The position numbers and the translations under genes were made by a program. From CAUZEO01 sp963578625 (GTDB lineage Bacteria > Verrucomicrobiota > Kiritimatiellia > SLOV01): a DNA stretch of 6,548 bases. This document shows, piece by piece, positions 1 to 6,457 of the stretch. How positions within the stretch are numbered: the stretch's first letter is position 1; every line of letters begins with the position of its first letter. The stretch is from NCBI GenBank assembly GCA_963578625.1, contig CAUZEO010000301.1, positions 1-6,548 of the forward strand, read 5' to 3'. Below the pieces are notes generated by a model. That model saw only the letters and a list, made by a program, of their open reading frames with translations. It was not told where the DNA came from and ran no database searches.

Positions 1-369
1 ATCAATCCAGTCCGTTTTCTCGTCGTGCCCCGGCTGGTTGCCCTCGCGATCATGATGCCGATTCTGACGGTTTATACGAGCCTGGTGGGAATCTTTGGCG
101 GCGCCGTGGTGGGCGCAACCCAGCTGGGGGTTTCGATGGAGACTTACTTTGATAATGCCAGGCTTTTCGCTGCGAACAAGGATCTCTATGTTGGTTTGCT
201 CAAGGCCTTTCTGTTCGGCATCATCATTGCAACCGTGGCCTGTCACCAGGGGTTTGCCACCACGGGGGGCGCAGTGGGAGTCGGCCGGGCAACACGTCGG
301 ACAGTCATTATTTCGTTTCTGACTATCCTGATATTCGGCTACATCATAACCAAGTTGTTTTACACATGA
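1..369 (+). CDS. mlaE: MlaE/YrbE-type ABC transporter permease, 3' part
   Basis: This is the C-terminal 122 residues of an MlaE-family inner-membrane permease; the gene begins left of the window. The frame is open from base 1 (INPVRFLVVPRL...) and ends at TGA 367-369. The family hallmark 'NPVRFLVVPR' is followed by long hydrophobic segments (around LVALAIMMPILTVYTSLVG, LLKAFLFGIIIATVAC and TVIISFLTILIFGYIITKLF). It also has the usual cytoplasmic-loop sequence CHQGF and the glycine-rich TTGGAVGVGRATRR stretch. In known Mla systems two MlaE copies form the membrane core that moves phospholipid between the inner membrane and a periplasmic MCE ring, powered by MlaF. Its stop overlaps the mlaF start (ATGA), and mlaF and an MCE gene follow directly, which supports the assignment. 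A GTG at 25 is not a true start, because conserved residues precede it. Confidence 0.93.
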   Translation: MNPVRFLVVPRLVALAIMMPILTVYTSLVGIFGGAVVGATQLGVSMETYFDNARLFAANKDLYVGLLKAFLFGIIIATVACHQGFATTGGAVGVGRATRRTVIISFLTILIFGYIITKLFYT

Positions 370-1133
370 TACGATTCGAAGGAGTAACGAAATCGCTTGG
401 CGGTCGAGTCATCCTTAACGACATTCATTTGGAAGTCAAGGAGTCCGAGACCGTCTTCGTGGTTGGTTTCTCAGGTGCTGGAAAAAGCGTCACCCTGCGC
501 CACATGGTCCGCCTGTTGACACCGGATCAGGGGCGCGTGATGGTCGGCGATGCGTGCATCAGCGATGCGCGCGGGCGGAAACTCGAGCTCCTCCGGGCCA
601 GGTTCGGTTATCTTTTCCAGGGTTCCGCACTGTTGGAGTGGTTGACCGCAGGTGAAAACGTTGCATTGCCGTTGCGCGAGACCCAGGGGATGAAGCAGGC
701 ACCGGCCGAAAAACTGGCGTTCGAAACGTTGGCGAGAGTCAATCTGGAAGAATCTTTTTCGAAGTATCCCTCCGAGCTTTCAGGCGGAATGCGCAAGCGA
801 GTGGCGCTGGCGAGAGCGATCGTGACGAGCCCGGACATCATCTTGTACGATGAACCCACTTCAGGCCTTGATCCGGTAACGGCTCGAAGCATTGATGCGC
901 TCATCTCGGAACTAAAGGAAACACTGGGTGTGACAAGTGTAGTCGTGACGCACGACCTGCATAGTGCGTTGTCGATCGGGTCTAGAATCCTGATGCTGGA
1001 CAGTGGCAGCATCATCGAAGACGCCACACCGGAGGATTTTGTGAACTCCGATAACCATCATGTGCGCAGATTCCTGGATTCACAATACATTAACCGAAAA
1101 GGTCCATGGGAAAGGAATGTATCCAATGGTTAA
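366..1133 (+). CDS. mlaF: MlaF-type ABC transporter ATPase
   Basis: This is a 255-residue cytoplasmic ATP-binding subunit that should drive the MlaE permease and MCE protein encoded around it. The nucleotide-binding domain is complete: Walker A GFSGAGKS (34-41), Q-loop glutamine in LFQGSALLEW (Q85), signature LSGGM (138-142), Walker B IILYDEP (158-164) with catalytic E163, D-loop SGLDP (166-170) and switch histidine H196. The FQ-GSALL-x-LT-x-x-EN pattern after the Q-loop and the GGMRKRVALARA stretch are typical of the MlaF group rather than of general ABC importers. The length fits the family (about 250-270). The start ATG overlaps the mlaE stop as ATGA, and I see no clear Shine-Dalgarno sequence, so translation is probably coupled to mlaE. 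The 3' end overlaps the next gene by 8 bases. The C-terminal tail (after about 240) is variable. No key residue is missing. Confidence 0.96.
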   Translation: MIRFEGVTKSLGGRVILNDIHLEVKESETVFVVGFSGAGKSVTLRHMVRLLTPDQGRVMVGDACISDARGRKLELLRARFGYLFQGSALLEWLTAGENVALPLRETQGMKQAPAEKLAFETLARVNLEESFSKYPSELSGGMRKRVALARAIVTSPDIILYDEPTSGLDPVTARSIDALISELKETLGVTSVVVTHDLHSALSIGSRILMLDSGSIIEDATPEDFVNSDNHHVRRFLDSQYINRKGPWERNVSNG

Positions 1134-2118
1134 CAATCGATTACGTCAGGTAAGCGTCGAATTCACCGTTGGGTTTTTTGTGCTGACGGTGCTGGTCACG
1201 CTGGGGATTTGCACGATCCTCCTGAGTTCGGAAAAAATAATAGGCACCAAATTCGAAACCGAAGTGGTCTTCGAATCGGTCACGAGATTGCATGCCGGCG
1301 ACAAGGTCACGGTGCGGGGTCTTGAACTCGGAGCAGTGAGACGGTTGTGGCTGGAGCCCGATGGCGTGCACGTGCTTCTCGTTACAGAGCAGCCCTTGTT
1401 GATGCGCCGGGACTATTCCGTGGAGATCGTGGTGTCGTCCGTGCTGGGCGGACAGTACGTGGAAGTAAGTGTCGGTAGTATTGATGCCCCGCCTCTTGGA
1501 CCGGGCCTGAAAATCCGGGGAAAGACCCCCGTGAACTTCATCGATGAGGCAAATGAAATATTTCGTGGATTGCGGGAAGCTCTCATCGAAGGAGGAATCC
1601 TGAAGAATCTGGAAAAAGCCATGGTCGAACTGGGCGGAATTACCGAAAAGCTGAGCAGGGGAGAGGGGACGATGGGCAAGCTGTTGACGGACGAAGACGC
1701 TTACGACCGGCTGATTGAAATCGCACGCAACCTTGAGGCCGTATCGGGAGATGTTCGCGACGGGAAAGGAACACTCGGTAAGTTGCTGACGGACGAGTCT
1801 GTTTTTCATGACATAAAATCGGCGGCAACCAATCTGAAAGATGTCAGTGGTCGTCTGAACGAAGGCAAGGGCATTCTTGGAAAGCTTCTCACGGATGACG
1901 ATGTTCTTTACACGGATTTAGAGCAAACGATGGCGGCAATCCGAGAGGTTGCGACGCAGATCCGGGATGGAAAGGGAACCTTGGGAAAGCTCACCATGGA
2001 GGAAGACCTCTACGAGGAGGCGAGGCTCCTCTTGAACGAGCTCAGGGCAGCAGTAGACGACTTCCGGGAAACATCGCCCATCACATCCTTTTCCAGCGTT
2101 TTCTTCGGCGTATTCTAG
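1126..2118 (+). CDS. mlaD: MlaD-type MCE-domain lipid transport protein with four C-terminal repeats
   Basis: This 330-residue protein is anchored in the inner membrane by one N-terminal helix (about 14-34, FTVGFFVLTVLVTLGICTILL). A single MCE domain follows (about 40-132; note GDKVTVRGLELGAV and VLGGQYVEV). MCE domains form hexameric rings that hold lipid in transit across the periplasm, and the MlaE and MlaF partners lie directly upstream. After residue 160 come helical segments punctuated by four near-identical motifs: GEGTMGKLLTDE (179-190), GKGTLGKLLTDE (213-224), GKGILGKLLTDD (247-258) and GKGTLGKLTMEE (282-293). The protein ends in a hydrophobic tail (SFSSVFFGVF). I chose the ATG at 1126 because AAAGGA at 1111-1116 lies 9 bases upstream and the conserved N-terminus (VSVEFTVGFF) follows closely. 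ATG 1117 abuts that Shine-Dalgarno sequence, and a start at 1060 would add unrelated residues. No mlaC or mlaB follows; the operon stops here. Confidence 0.92.
   Translation: MVNNRLRQVSVEFTVGFFVLTVLVTLGICTILLSSEKIIGTKFETEVVFESVTRLHAGDKVTVRGLELGAVRRLWLEPDGVHVLLVTEQPLLMRRDYSVEIVVSSVLGGQYVEVSVGSIDAPPLGPGLKIRGKTPVNFIDEANEIFRGLREALIEGGILKNLEKAMVELGGITEKLSRGEGTMGKLLTDEDAYDRLIEIARNLEAVSGDVRDGKGTLGKLLTDESVFHDIKSAATNLKDVSGRLNEGKGILGKLLTDDDVLYTDLEQTMAAIREVATQIRDGKGTLGKLTMEEDLYEEARLLLNELRAAVDDFRETSPITSFSSVFFGVF
1660..2004 (+). repeat. Four tandem 34-35-residue protein repeats inside the MCE gene
   Basis: The glycine-rich motif G-[EK]-G-[TI]-[ML]-G-K-L-L-T-[DM]-[DE] starts at nucleotides 1660, 1762, 1864 and 1969, a period of 102, 102 and 105 bases (34, 34 and 35 residues). 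Each is preceded by an amphipathic stretch of the type 'L..I..NL..VSG.L..'. Nucleotide identity between copies is only moderate, so this is a diverged protein repeat rather than recent DNA duplication. The likely structure is helices joined by tight glycine turns. Confidence 0.85.
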
Positions 2119-2174
2119 CCCGCATTGTTCTTAAAGCCGAGTCAGGCTATAAGGAGGGACCGGGCTCTTGTTTT
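2117..2174 (+). terminator. Large symmetric hairpin with T-rich tail, candidate terminator of the mla operon
   Basis: The arms AGCCCG (2117-2122) and CGGGCT (2161-2166) enclose TTCTTA/TAAGGA (2128-2133 with 2150-2155, one G-U pair) and AGCC/GGCT (2135-2138 with 2145-2148) around the 6-base loop GAGTCA. All pairs share one centre at 2141.5. On the + strand the stem is followed by CTTGTTTT, fitting intrinsic termination of the mla operon. The T tract is interrupted and the stem has internal mismatches, so strength is uncertain. The structure overlaps the stop codons of both convergent genes. The - strand side lacks a T tract. Confidence 0.45.
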
Positions 2175-2644
2175 CCCATCATGGGCGCCTTGGTGAACAT
2201 GGCGTATATGGAGGAGGCGTTTCCCAGGGTAAGTTGTCGAGCTACCGCCGGGAAGGGAAGCGCGATCGAGTCGTTTTTCAGTTCGACGCACATCCCCTGG
2301 CTTTCGTGCACGACCCACCTGCCTCCGTACACCTCGATCATGCAGTCCCCGAGAAAACAACCAAAACCCTCGACCATCTGGTCCCGTAAATCCTTGGTAA
2401 GGTCGTCGCGTTGATAATTAATGTATTTGTCCAGCCACAGAACCGATTCGCCGTCCAGTTTGAGGGTGACGTCGTGCTCTTCCAACATGCCGTCAATGAC
2501 CAGCTTGGTATTGGAATGGACCTGTTGAAGGGCGATCTCACTGGGCTCGATCGTTGCTGGATTGGTCTTTTTCCCACACCCCGATAGGCCGACGCCCAGT
2601 ATGAGAACCGTCCCAATGGCCAAGGTTACTGTTTGTTGTGCCAC
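2147..2644 (-). CDS. Small predicted lipoprotein of unknown function
   Basis: This is a 165-residue protein I cannot name. A hydrophobic signal segment (5-20) leads into the lipobox LSGC (20-23), so C23 should be lipidated after signal peptidase II cleavage. Position +2 is Gly rather than Asp, which suggests transport to the outer membrane. The mature part is soluble and mixed in character, with a region FLGDCMIEVYGGRW (97-110) followed by a hydrophobic stretch ALPFPAVARQL (128-138). This layout recalls a widespread class of small 'LGe.i...yGG.W' domain proteins, a weak resemblance from memory. Besides C23 it has C96, C101 and C119. The start is GTG at 2642-2644, the only start codon before the signal peptide; upstream bases show no clear Shine-Dalgarno sequence. 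The gap to the guaB stop is 25 bases on the same strand, so it is probably co-transcribed with guaB. It ends 28 bases from the convergent mlaD gene. Confidence 0.8.
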   Translation of the reverse strand: MAQQTVTLAIGTVLILGVGLSGCGKKTNPATIEPSEIALQQVHSNTKLVIDGMLEEHDVTLKLDGESVLWLDKYINYQRDDLTKDLRDQMVEGFGCFLGDCMIEVYGGRWVVHESQGMCVELKNDSIALPFPAVARQLTLGNASSIYAMFTKAPMMGKQEPGPSL

Positions 2645-2669
2645 TATTATCTGGTCTTGTTCTCTGGTT

Positions 2670-4160
2670 TTACTGCCGGTAATTCGGCGCTTCTTTGGTC
2701 ACCGTCACATCGTGTGCATGACCTTCTCTCGTGCCCGCGGAACTGACGCGGACCAGGTGCCCGCTTTTCCGCAGTGCATCGACATTTCGGCAGCCGCAGT
2801 AGCCTAGAGCCGACCGCAAGCCGCCGCTGTATTGTGTCATGACCTGTTTCACTGTTCCCGCAAAGGGAACAATCCCTTCGATGCCCTGGGGAACGAGATC
2901 ATCCTCTTTCACATGGTGCTGGGCATACCGTTCGCGGCTCCCTGCGCCTTCGTGCATCGCGCCGAGACTTCCCATTCCGCGATAGGATACATATTGGCGG
3001 CCCTGGTAGATAATCTTCTCTCCAGGGCTCTCCTCGGAGCCGGCGAGAGTGGATCCCATCATAACGCAGCTCGCGCCGGCCGTCAGCGCTTTCGTTACAT
3101 CGCCGGAATGGCGGACCCCGCCGTCAGAGATGATGGGGACTTCATCATTTACCGCGCAGGTACACGCGTACACCGCGGAAATCTGGGGAACACCCACTCC
3201 GGTTACCACGCGCGTCGTACAGATGGATCCGGGACCGATTCCCACCTTGATGCCGTCGGCGCCAGCCTTCCTGAGCGCCAACGCACCCTCGGCAGTCGCA
3301 ACGTTTCCGGCAACCACGTCCACATTCGGAAACTTCCTCTTACACCATGCGGTGGTCTCGATGACTCCCTTGCTGTGGCCGTGGGCCGTATCCACGACAA
3401 TGACATCAACTTCCATTTCAACCAGCGCATCAATCCGGTCGTAATCGTATGGGCCGACCGCAGCAGCGACACGCAAACGGTACTGAGAATCCCGGTTGTA
3501 GAGGGGTTCTTCGTTTTCGGTCAGGATTCGGACATCGGCATAGCTGTATAAGCCCACCAGCTTTCCTCCCTCCACCAAAGGCAGCTTGCCGACCTTGTTG
3601 TGCTGCATGATTTCATAGGCTTCCTGCAGTGACGTGCCGGGCGGGGCGGCGATCGGATTTTTCGTCATGATCGAGGAGACGGGTGTAGACCGGTCCCGCG
3701 CAAACTTGAAATCCTTGCTCGAAACGATACCGACAAGTTTTCCGGCGTCGTTCAGAATCGGAAATCCGTTGAAGCCGTAGCCTTTCCTTTCCTTCTTCTC
3801 GAGAATGTCACCGAGCGTCAGGTCATCCGTGAAGGTGATCGGGTTTGCAATCAGTCCGTTCAGATGATGTTTAACGCGGGACACTACCTCCGCCTGCTCG
3901 CCCGCCGAAAGGTTTTTGTGCACGACGCCCAAACCGCCCATCATGGCCATGGCGATCGCCATTTGAGACTCGGTGACGGTGTCCATGGCGGCGCTCACAA
4001 ACGGAATATTCAGCGTCACGGAATTGGTAAACCGGGTGACCAGTTCTGTTTCCGCCGGCAAAAAATCGGCATACCCGGGCACCAGCGAGACATCGTCGAA
4101 TGTCAGCGCTTCGGATGGAAATTGGGCAATGAAATTGTCCAAGCGTGCGTTAATACCCAT
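2670..4160 (-). CDS. guaB: Inosine-5'-monophosphate dehydrogenase
   Basis: GuaB oxidises IMP to XMP with NAD+, the first committed step of GMP synthesis, in the cytoplasm. The 496-residue protein is full length for bacterial IMPDH. The order is: N-terminal barrel strand ALTFDDVSLVPG (18-29), SAAMDTVTE (56-64), two CBS domains (about 105-156 and 165-217; regulatory nucleotide-binding modules of this family), NAD-contacting VDTAHGH (256-262), the catalytic loop GIGPGSICTTR (307-317) with the nucleophile C314, IMP phosphate-binding SDGGVR (345-350) and MGS (368-370), YRGMGSLGAM (393-402), and the mobile flap with SRERYAQ (408-414). All residues expected for activity are present. The start ATG at 4158-4160 is preceded by an AAGAAG-like weak Shine-Dalgarno. 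The adenosine deaminase ends 82 bases upstream and the lipoprotein gene starts 25 bases downstream, all on the same strand. Long open frames opposite this gene are shadows. Confidence 0.98.
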   Translation of the reverse strand: MGINARLDNFIAQFPSEALTFDDVSLVPGYADFLPAETELVTRFTNSVTLNIPFVSAAMDTVTESQMAIAMAMMGGLGVVHKNLSAGEQAEVVSRVKHHLNGLIANPITFTDDLTLGDILEKKERKGYGFNGFPILNDAGKLVGIVSSKDFKFARDRSTPVSSIMTKNPIAAPPGTSLQEAYEIMQHNKVGKLPLVEGGKLVGLYSYADVRILTENEEPLYNRDSQYRLRVAAAVGPYDYDRIDALVEMEVDVIVVDTAHGHSKGVIETTAWCKRKFPNVDVVAGNVATAEGALALRKAGADGIKVGIGPGSICTTRVVTGVGVPQISAVYACTCAVNDEVPIISDGGVRHSGDVTKALTAGASCVMMGSTLAGSEESPGEKIIYQGRQYVSYRGMGSLGAMHEGAGSRERYAQHHVKEDDLVPQGIEGIVPFAGTVKQVMTQYSGGLRSALGYCGCRNVDALRKSGHLVRVSSAGTREGHAHDVTVTKEAPNYRQ

Positions 4161-4242
4161 GAGTTATCTTCTTGCCCGCGGTAGAGTGGGGAGAAAAGGG
4201 AAGGTCGTCAAGGGAAGAATAGAGGAAATCGGGGAGATGGGG

Positions 4243-5463
4243 TCACGACTGCAGGAACTGTTGTTCAAGGGATTCGTACCGGTCCAGAAATTTCCGGACG
4301 TAAGCCCGCTTGCTCACGTAACTACCGGGGAAAAAACTGCCCTTGAACCCGGCCACCACGATGTTTCGGAATGATTTGGGAGTCAAATCCAACTCCGTAG
4401 CAGCCAATTCAAGTTCCTGGCAGACGCTGGTGTTGGAAATCAGCCGGTTGTCCGTGCAGATCGAAACGGAGAGATTTCGCTCCAGCATTTGCCCGAGAGA
4501 GTGGTCTGACGCACTTTTCAGTGCGGGCAGGGTTTGGAGATTGCTGGTCAGACACACCTCCAGTGTGATTCTTTGGCCCGCGATATATTCGGTGAGGTAC
4601 CGCACATAAGCCTCCTTGTCGCCTGCGGCCTGTCCGTGAATTCTGTCCGTCGCGAAGAGATGTGTGCCATGGCCGATCCGGTTGGCGTGGCAATCGGTGA
4701 TCGCCTGGAAGATGGACTCCGGCCCGTACGCTTCTCCGGCATGCACGGTTTTTCGGATAAAATGGTCGTGGGCGTATTGAAACGCTTCGCGGTGATCATC
4801 TGCCGGAAATCCGGCCTCCGCCCCCGCCAGATCAAAGCCCACGACGGGCAGTCCCTTTTCGTGAGCTAACGACTCGGCAAGCCTCGCTACTTCGAGGGAT
4901 GCCATTGCATGCACCCGCTTTTCCAGGGCATACGACATCAGGTTGAAAAGCGATCGGTAATACCACGACATCTCCGCGGTGAAGAAGCGGAGGGCGCACA
5001 GGATCAGGCCGTACTCGAAAGGGATGTCCTTCCCGGATTTTACGTCGGCGCCGGCGTTGTGCTCTTTCTTCGCCCGCTCAAGTCCGCGGCACGCGGCGGA
5101 TACGACCTCCTCGGCATCGAAGCTCTCGTGAATGTGAAGCTGCGGAGCGTAGCGAACTTCGATGTAGCGGACGCCTTCCTCCTGGTTGTCCACAGCAAGC
5201 TCATACGCAATTCGCTCGATGCTTTCGGAGTCCTGCATCACAGCCACGGTATAGGCGAAGCCCCGGAGGTAGTCGGGGAGGTCAGAGTACGTATCCTTGT
5301 AAACAAGGTCGCGCAGCCCTTCCTCCGTCGAGGAAGGTAGTGCGATATTCTGTTCCCTGGCCAGCTCGATCAGCGTAGAAATTCGGAGGGAACCGTCAAG
5401 ATGAAGGTGGATATCCGTCTTAGGGATGGCGCGAATAAATTCAGGTGATAGCCGGGATGAGAT
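4243..5463 (-). CDS. add: Adenosine deaminase, start codon not identifiable
   Basis: This zinc-dependent hydrolase of the adenosine/AMP deaminase family should convert adenosine to inosine (purine salvage). Family motifs in order: KTDIHLHLDGSLR with metal histidines at 5401-5403 and 5407-5409; GVRYIEVRYAPQLH; VVGFDLAGAEAGFP; KTVHAGEAYGP with metal His at 4741-4743 and catalytic Glu of HAGE; RIGHGTHL with catalytic His at 4669-4671; VCLTSNLQT; and CTDNRLIS with metal Asp at 4450-4452. The TDN form (not TDD) is also seen in other bacterial enzymes. The first standard start in frame (GTG 5245-5247) lies downstream of HLHLDGS and would give an inactive protein. Upstream, the frame is open back to TAG 5515-5517 with no ATG, GTG or TTG. 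I set the end at ATC 5461-5463 (about 406 residues) because GGGAG (5471-5475) sits 7 bases before it. That start is a guess; the product assignment is firm. Confidence 0.85.
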   Translation of the reverse strand: MSSRLSPEFIRAIPKTDIHLHLDGSLRISTLIELAREQNIALPSSTEEGLRDLVYKDTYSDLPDYLRGFAYTVAVMQDSESIERIAYELAVDNQEEGVRYIEVRYAPQLHIHESFDAEEVVSAACRGLERAKKEHNAGADVKSGKDIPFEYGLILCALRFFTAEMSWYYRSLFNLMSYALEKRVHAMASLEVARLAESLAHEKGLPVVGFDLAGAEAGFPADDHREAFQYAHDHFIRKTVHAGEAYGPESIFQAITDCHANRIGHGTHLFATDRIHGQAAGDKEAYVRYLTEYIAGQRITLEVCLTSNLQTLPALKSASDHSLGQMLERNLSVSICTDNRLISNTSVCQELELAATELDLTPKSFRNIVVAGFKGSFFPGSYVSKRAYVRKFLDRYESLEQQFLQS

Positions 5464-5498
5464 ATTTAAACTCCCGTAAAATCCAAGGGGGTGCGTCC

Positions 5499-5515
5499 GC
5501 CGGTTTGTAACCGGC
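5499..5515. repeat. Perfect 17-base inverted repeat between the unknown gene and add
   Basis: GCCGGTT-TGT-AACCGGC forms a perfect 7-bp stem with a 3-base loop. On the transcribed (-) strand it begins at the G of the TAG at 5515-5517, 11 bases after the stop of the upstream gene, and lies ahead of the add core. No T tract follows closely (the next run, ATTTTA, is about 15 bases further on), so it is not a standard intrinsic terminator. It could be an mRNA structure, processing site or protein-binding palindrome. Confidence 0.6.
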
Positions 5516-5526
5516 TATGAACTGCG

Positions 5527-6237
5527 CTAATTCTTGAAGTCCTGAACATACTTCAATCTCAGGTCATTCAGCGTACCCTTGAATAAATATATTTTTCCGT
5601 TCAGCTCCTTGGTCTCCATGCTGGCGATCGAACCCCATCGGCACCCGCCGAGCAGACCGGGCCCCCACTGCGGGTGATCTCCTGCGAACGCGTACCCCTT
5701 GTCCAGCGCCAAGGCAATGCAGGTTCGTTTGCTTATGTCAAATCGGGCGATCATCTTCCACATCACCGTCACCGCGTTGTAGGATGCGCCAATCATCAGG
5801 GTGTGCTTGCCGGAATGAACGGAGTCCAGGAGCTGGTTTTGTGAAACCCACCCTGTTTCGGCATAGAGAAAAGTTCGCTCGCCGGTAGGGTCATGAAACG
5901 CGCCGGTGTCGTTCATGTCCAGCAGGATGGCGTGGTTTGCGGAGTTAATCGGGTTCCCTGTGACATTTCGTATCTTGGCGGAGAGGAAGGCTTCGTGCTT
6001 CTCGGTTCTCAGCGAGCCGGTGAAATCCATGCCGATTTCCTCGGTTTTTGCCTCGAGTTGAAATTTTACGAGTTCGCCTGGCTCGGCATTTTCCCAGTGC
6101 AGGACCTGCTGGATGGCGAATGCTTCGCCGTTGCTCTCCCCGCGAAACTCGGGAATTTTGAACGTGAACGGCTCAGGACAAAGCTTGGTATCAAAAATCT
6201 GGCTGTGCCGAGCGTCTTTATCAATCGCAATTTTCAT
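5527..6237 (-). CDS. Conserved-looking protein of unknown function
   Basis: This 236-residue protein has no signal peptide or membrane segment and is probably cytoplasmic. I do not recognise a named domain. The N-terminal half (about 20-110) has alternating polar and hydrophobic strands typical of a beta-rich fold (e.g. LVKFQLEAKTEEIGMDF, HEAFLSAKIRNVTG). The second half holds distinctive motifs: AILLDMNDTGAFHDPTGERT (about 103-122), GDHPQWGPGLLGGCRWG (186-202), and an ending NGKIYLFKGTLNDLRLKY (213-230). From memory, proteins with this style of ending occur in Planctomycetes and Verrucomicrobia genomes without known function. No catalytic signature is obvious. The start is ATG 6235-6237, with AGAAGG ending 6 bases upstream. 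Longer readings from 6288 add a polar segment without a better ribosome site. It ends in TAG 5527-5529 and lies in the same reading frame as the downstream deaminase. It is the first gene of the leftward group, opposite the divergent acs gene. Confidence 0.82.
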   Translation of the reverse strand: MKIAIDKDARHSQIFDTKLCPEPFTFKIPEFRGESNGEAFAIQQVLHWENAEPGELVKFQLEAKTEEIGMDFTGSLRTEKHEAFLSAKIRNVTGNPINSANHAILLDMNDTGAFHDPTGERTFLYAETGWVSQNQLLDSVHSGKHTLMIGASYNAVTVMWKMIARFDISKRTCIALALDKGYAFAGDHPQWGPGLLGGCRWGSIASMETKELNGKIYLFKGTLNDLRLKYVQDFKN

Positions 6238-6457
6238 AATAGCCTTCTGGTCGTTTCCTGTGTTAGTCCGAGTCTGATCCGGGTTCAACCAAAATGTTGC
6301 CCAGATGCGGGTAGACTTCGGGGCGGCTGTCCGCTATAAGGTCGCGCGGTAACGGGGCTCTTCGCCCTGCGATGACACAAATAAGTGGCTCTCTTTCCGC
6401 TTCCGCGAGGGTTGGGGAGGACGGTAACCATAGATTCGAAAATAGAGGAATCCTTTG
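6238..6457. promoter_or_regulatory. Divergent intergenic region between the leftward gene group and acs
   Basis: This 220-base gap separates two gene starts that point away from each other, so promoters for both should lie here. I could not identify a convincing -35/-10 pair on either strand. TAGATT (6431-6436) resembles a -10 box for acs but has no -35 at the right distance. A short GGGC-TCTTC-GCCC hairpin lies at 6355-6367. Ribosome sites sit at both edges: AGAAGG for the leftward gene and AGAGGA (6444-6449) for acs. Confidence 0.5.

Noticed and set aside
1141..1809. Long - strand open frame (222 codons) opposite the MCE gene
   Set aside because: Antisense to a well-supported MlaD-type gene, with no recognisable motif and unusual composition (many His, Gln and Arg).
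2832..3551. Long + strand open frame (239 codons) opposite guaB
   Set aside because: It lies wholly antisense to a clear full-length IMP dehydrogenase, and its translation is rich in His, Arg and Gly without any family motif; a codon-bias shadow.
4182..4211. Possible promoter for guaB on the - strand (TTGACG at 4206-4211)
   Set aside because: The -35-like box is good, but the hexamer 18 bases on (ACTCTA) does not resemble a -10 box.
4282..4299. Near-palindrome GTCCAGAAATTTCCGGAC
   Set aside because: It lies inside the coding end of add with one mismatch pair; ordinary coding sequence explains it.
5443..5563. Out-of-frame stretch of about 40 codons bridging the unknown gene and add (contains AQFIAGYKPADAPPW)
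   Set aside because: It reads plausibly as protein but has no start codon, begins inside the coding end of the upstream gene and stops within the add N-terminal region. Probably chance.
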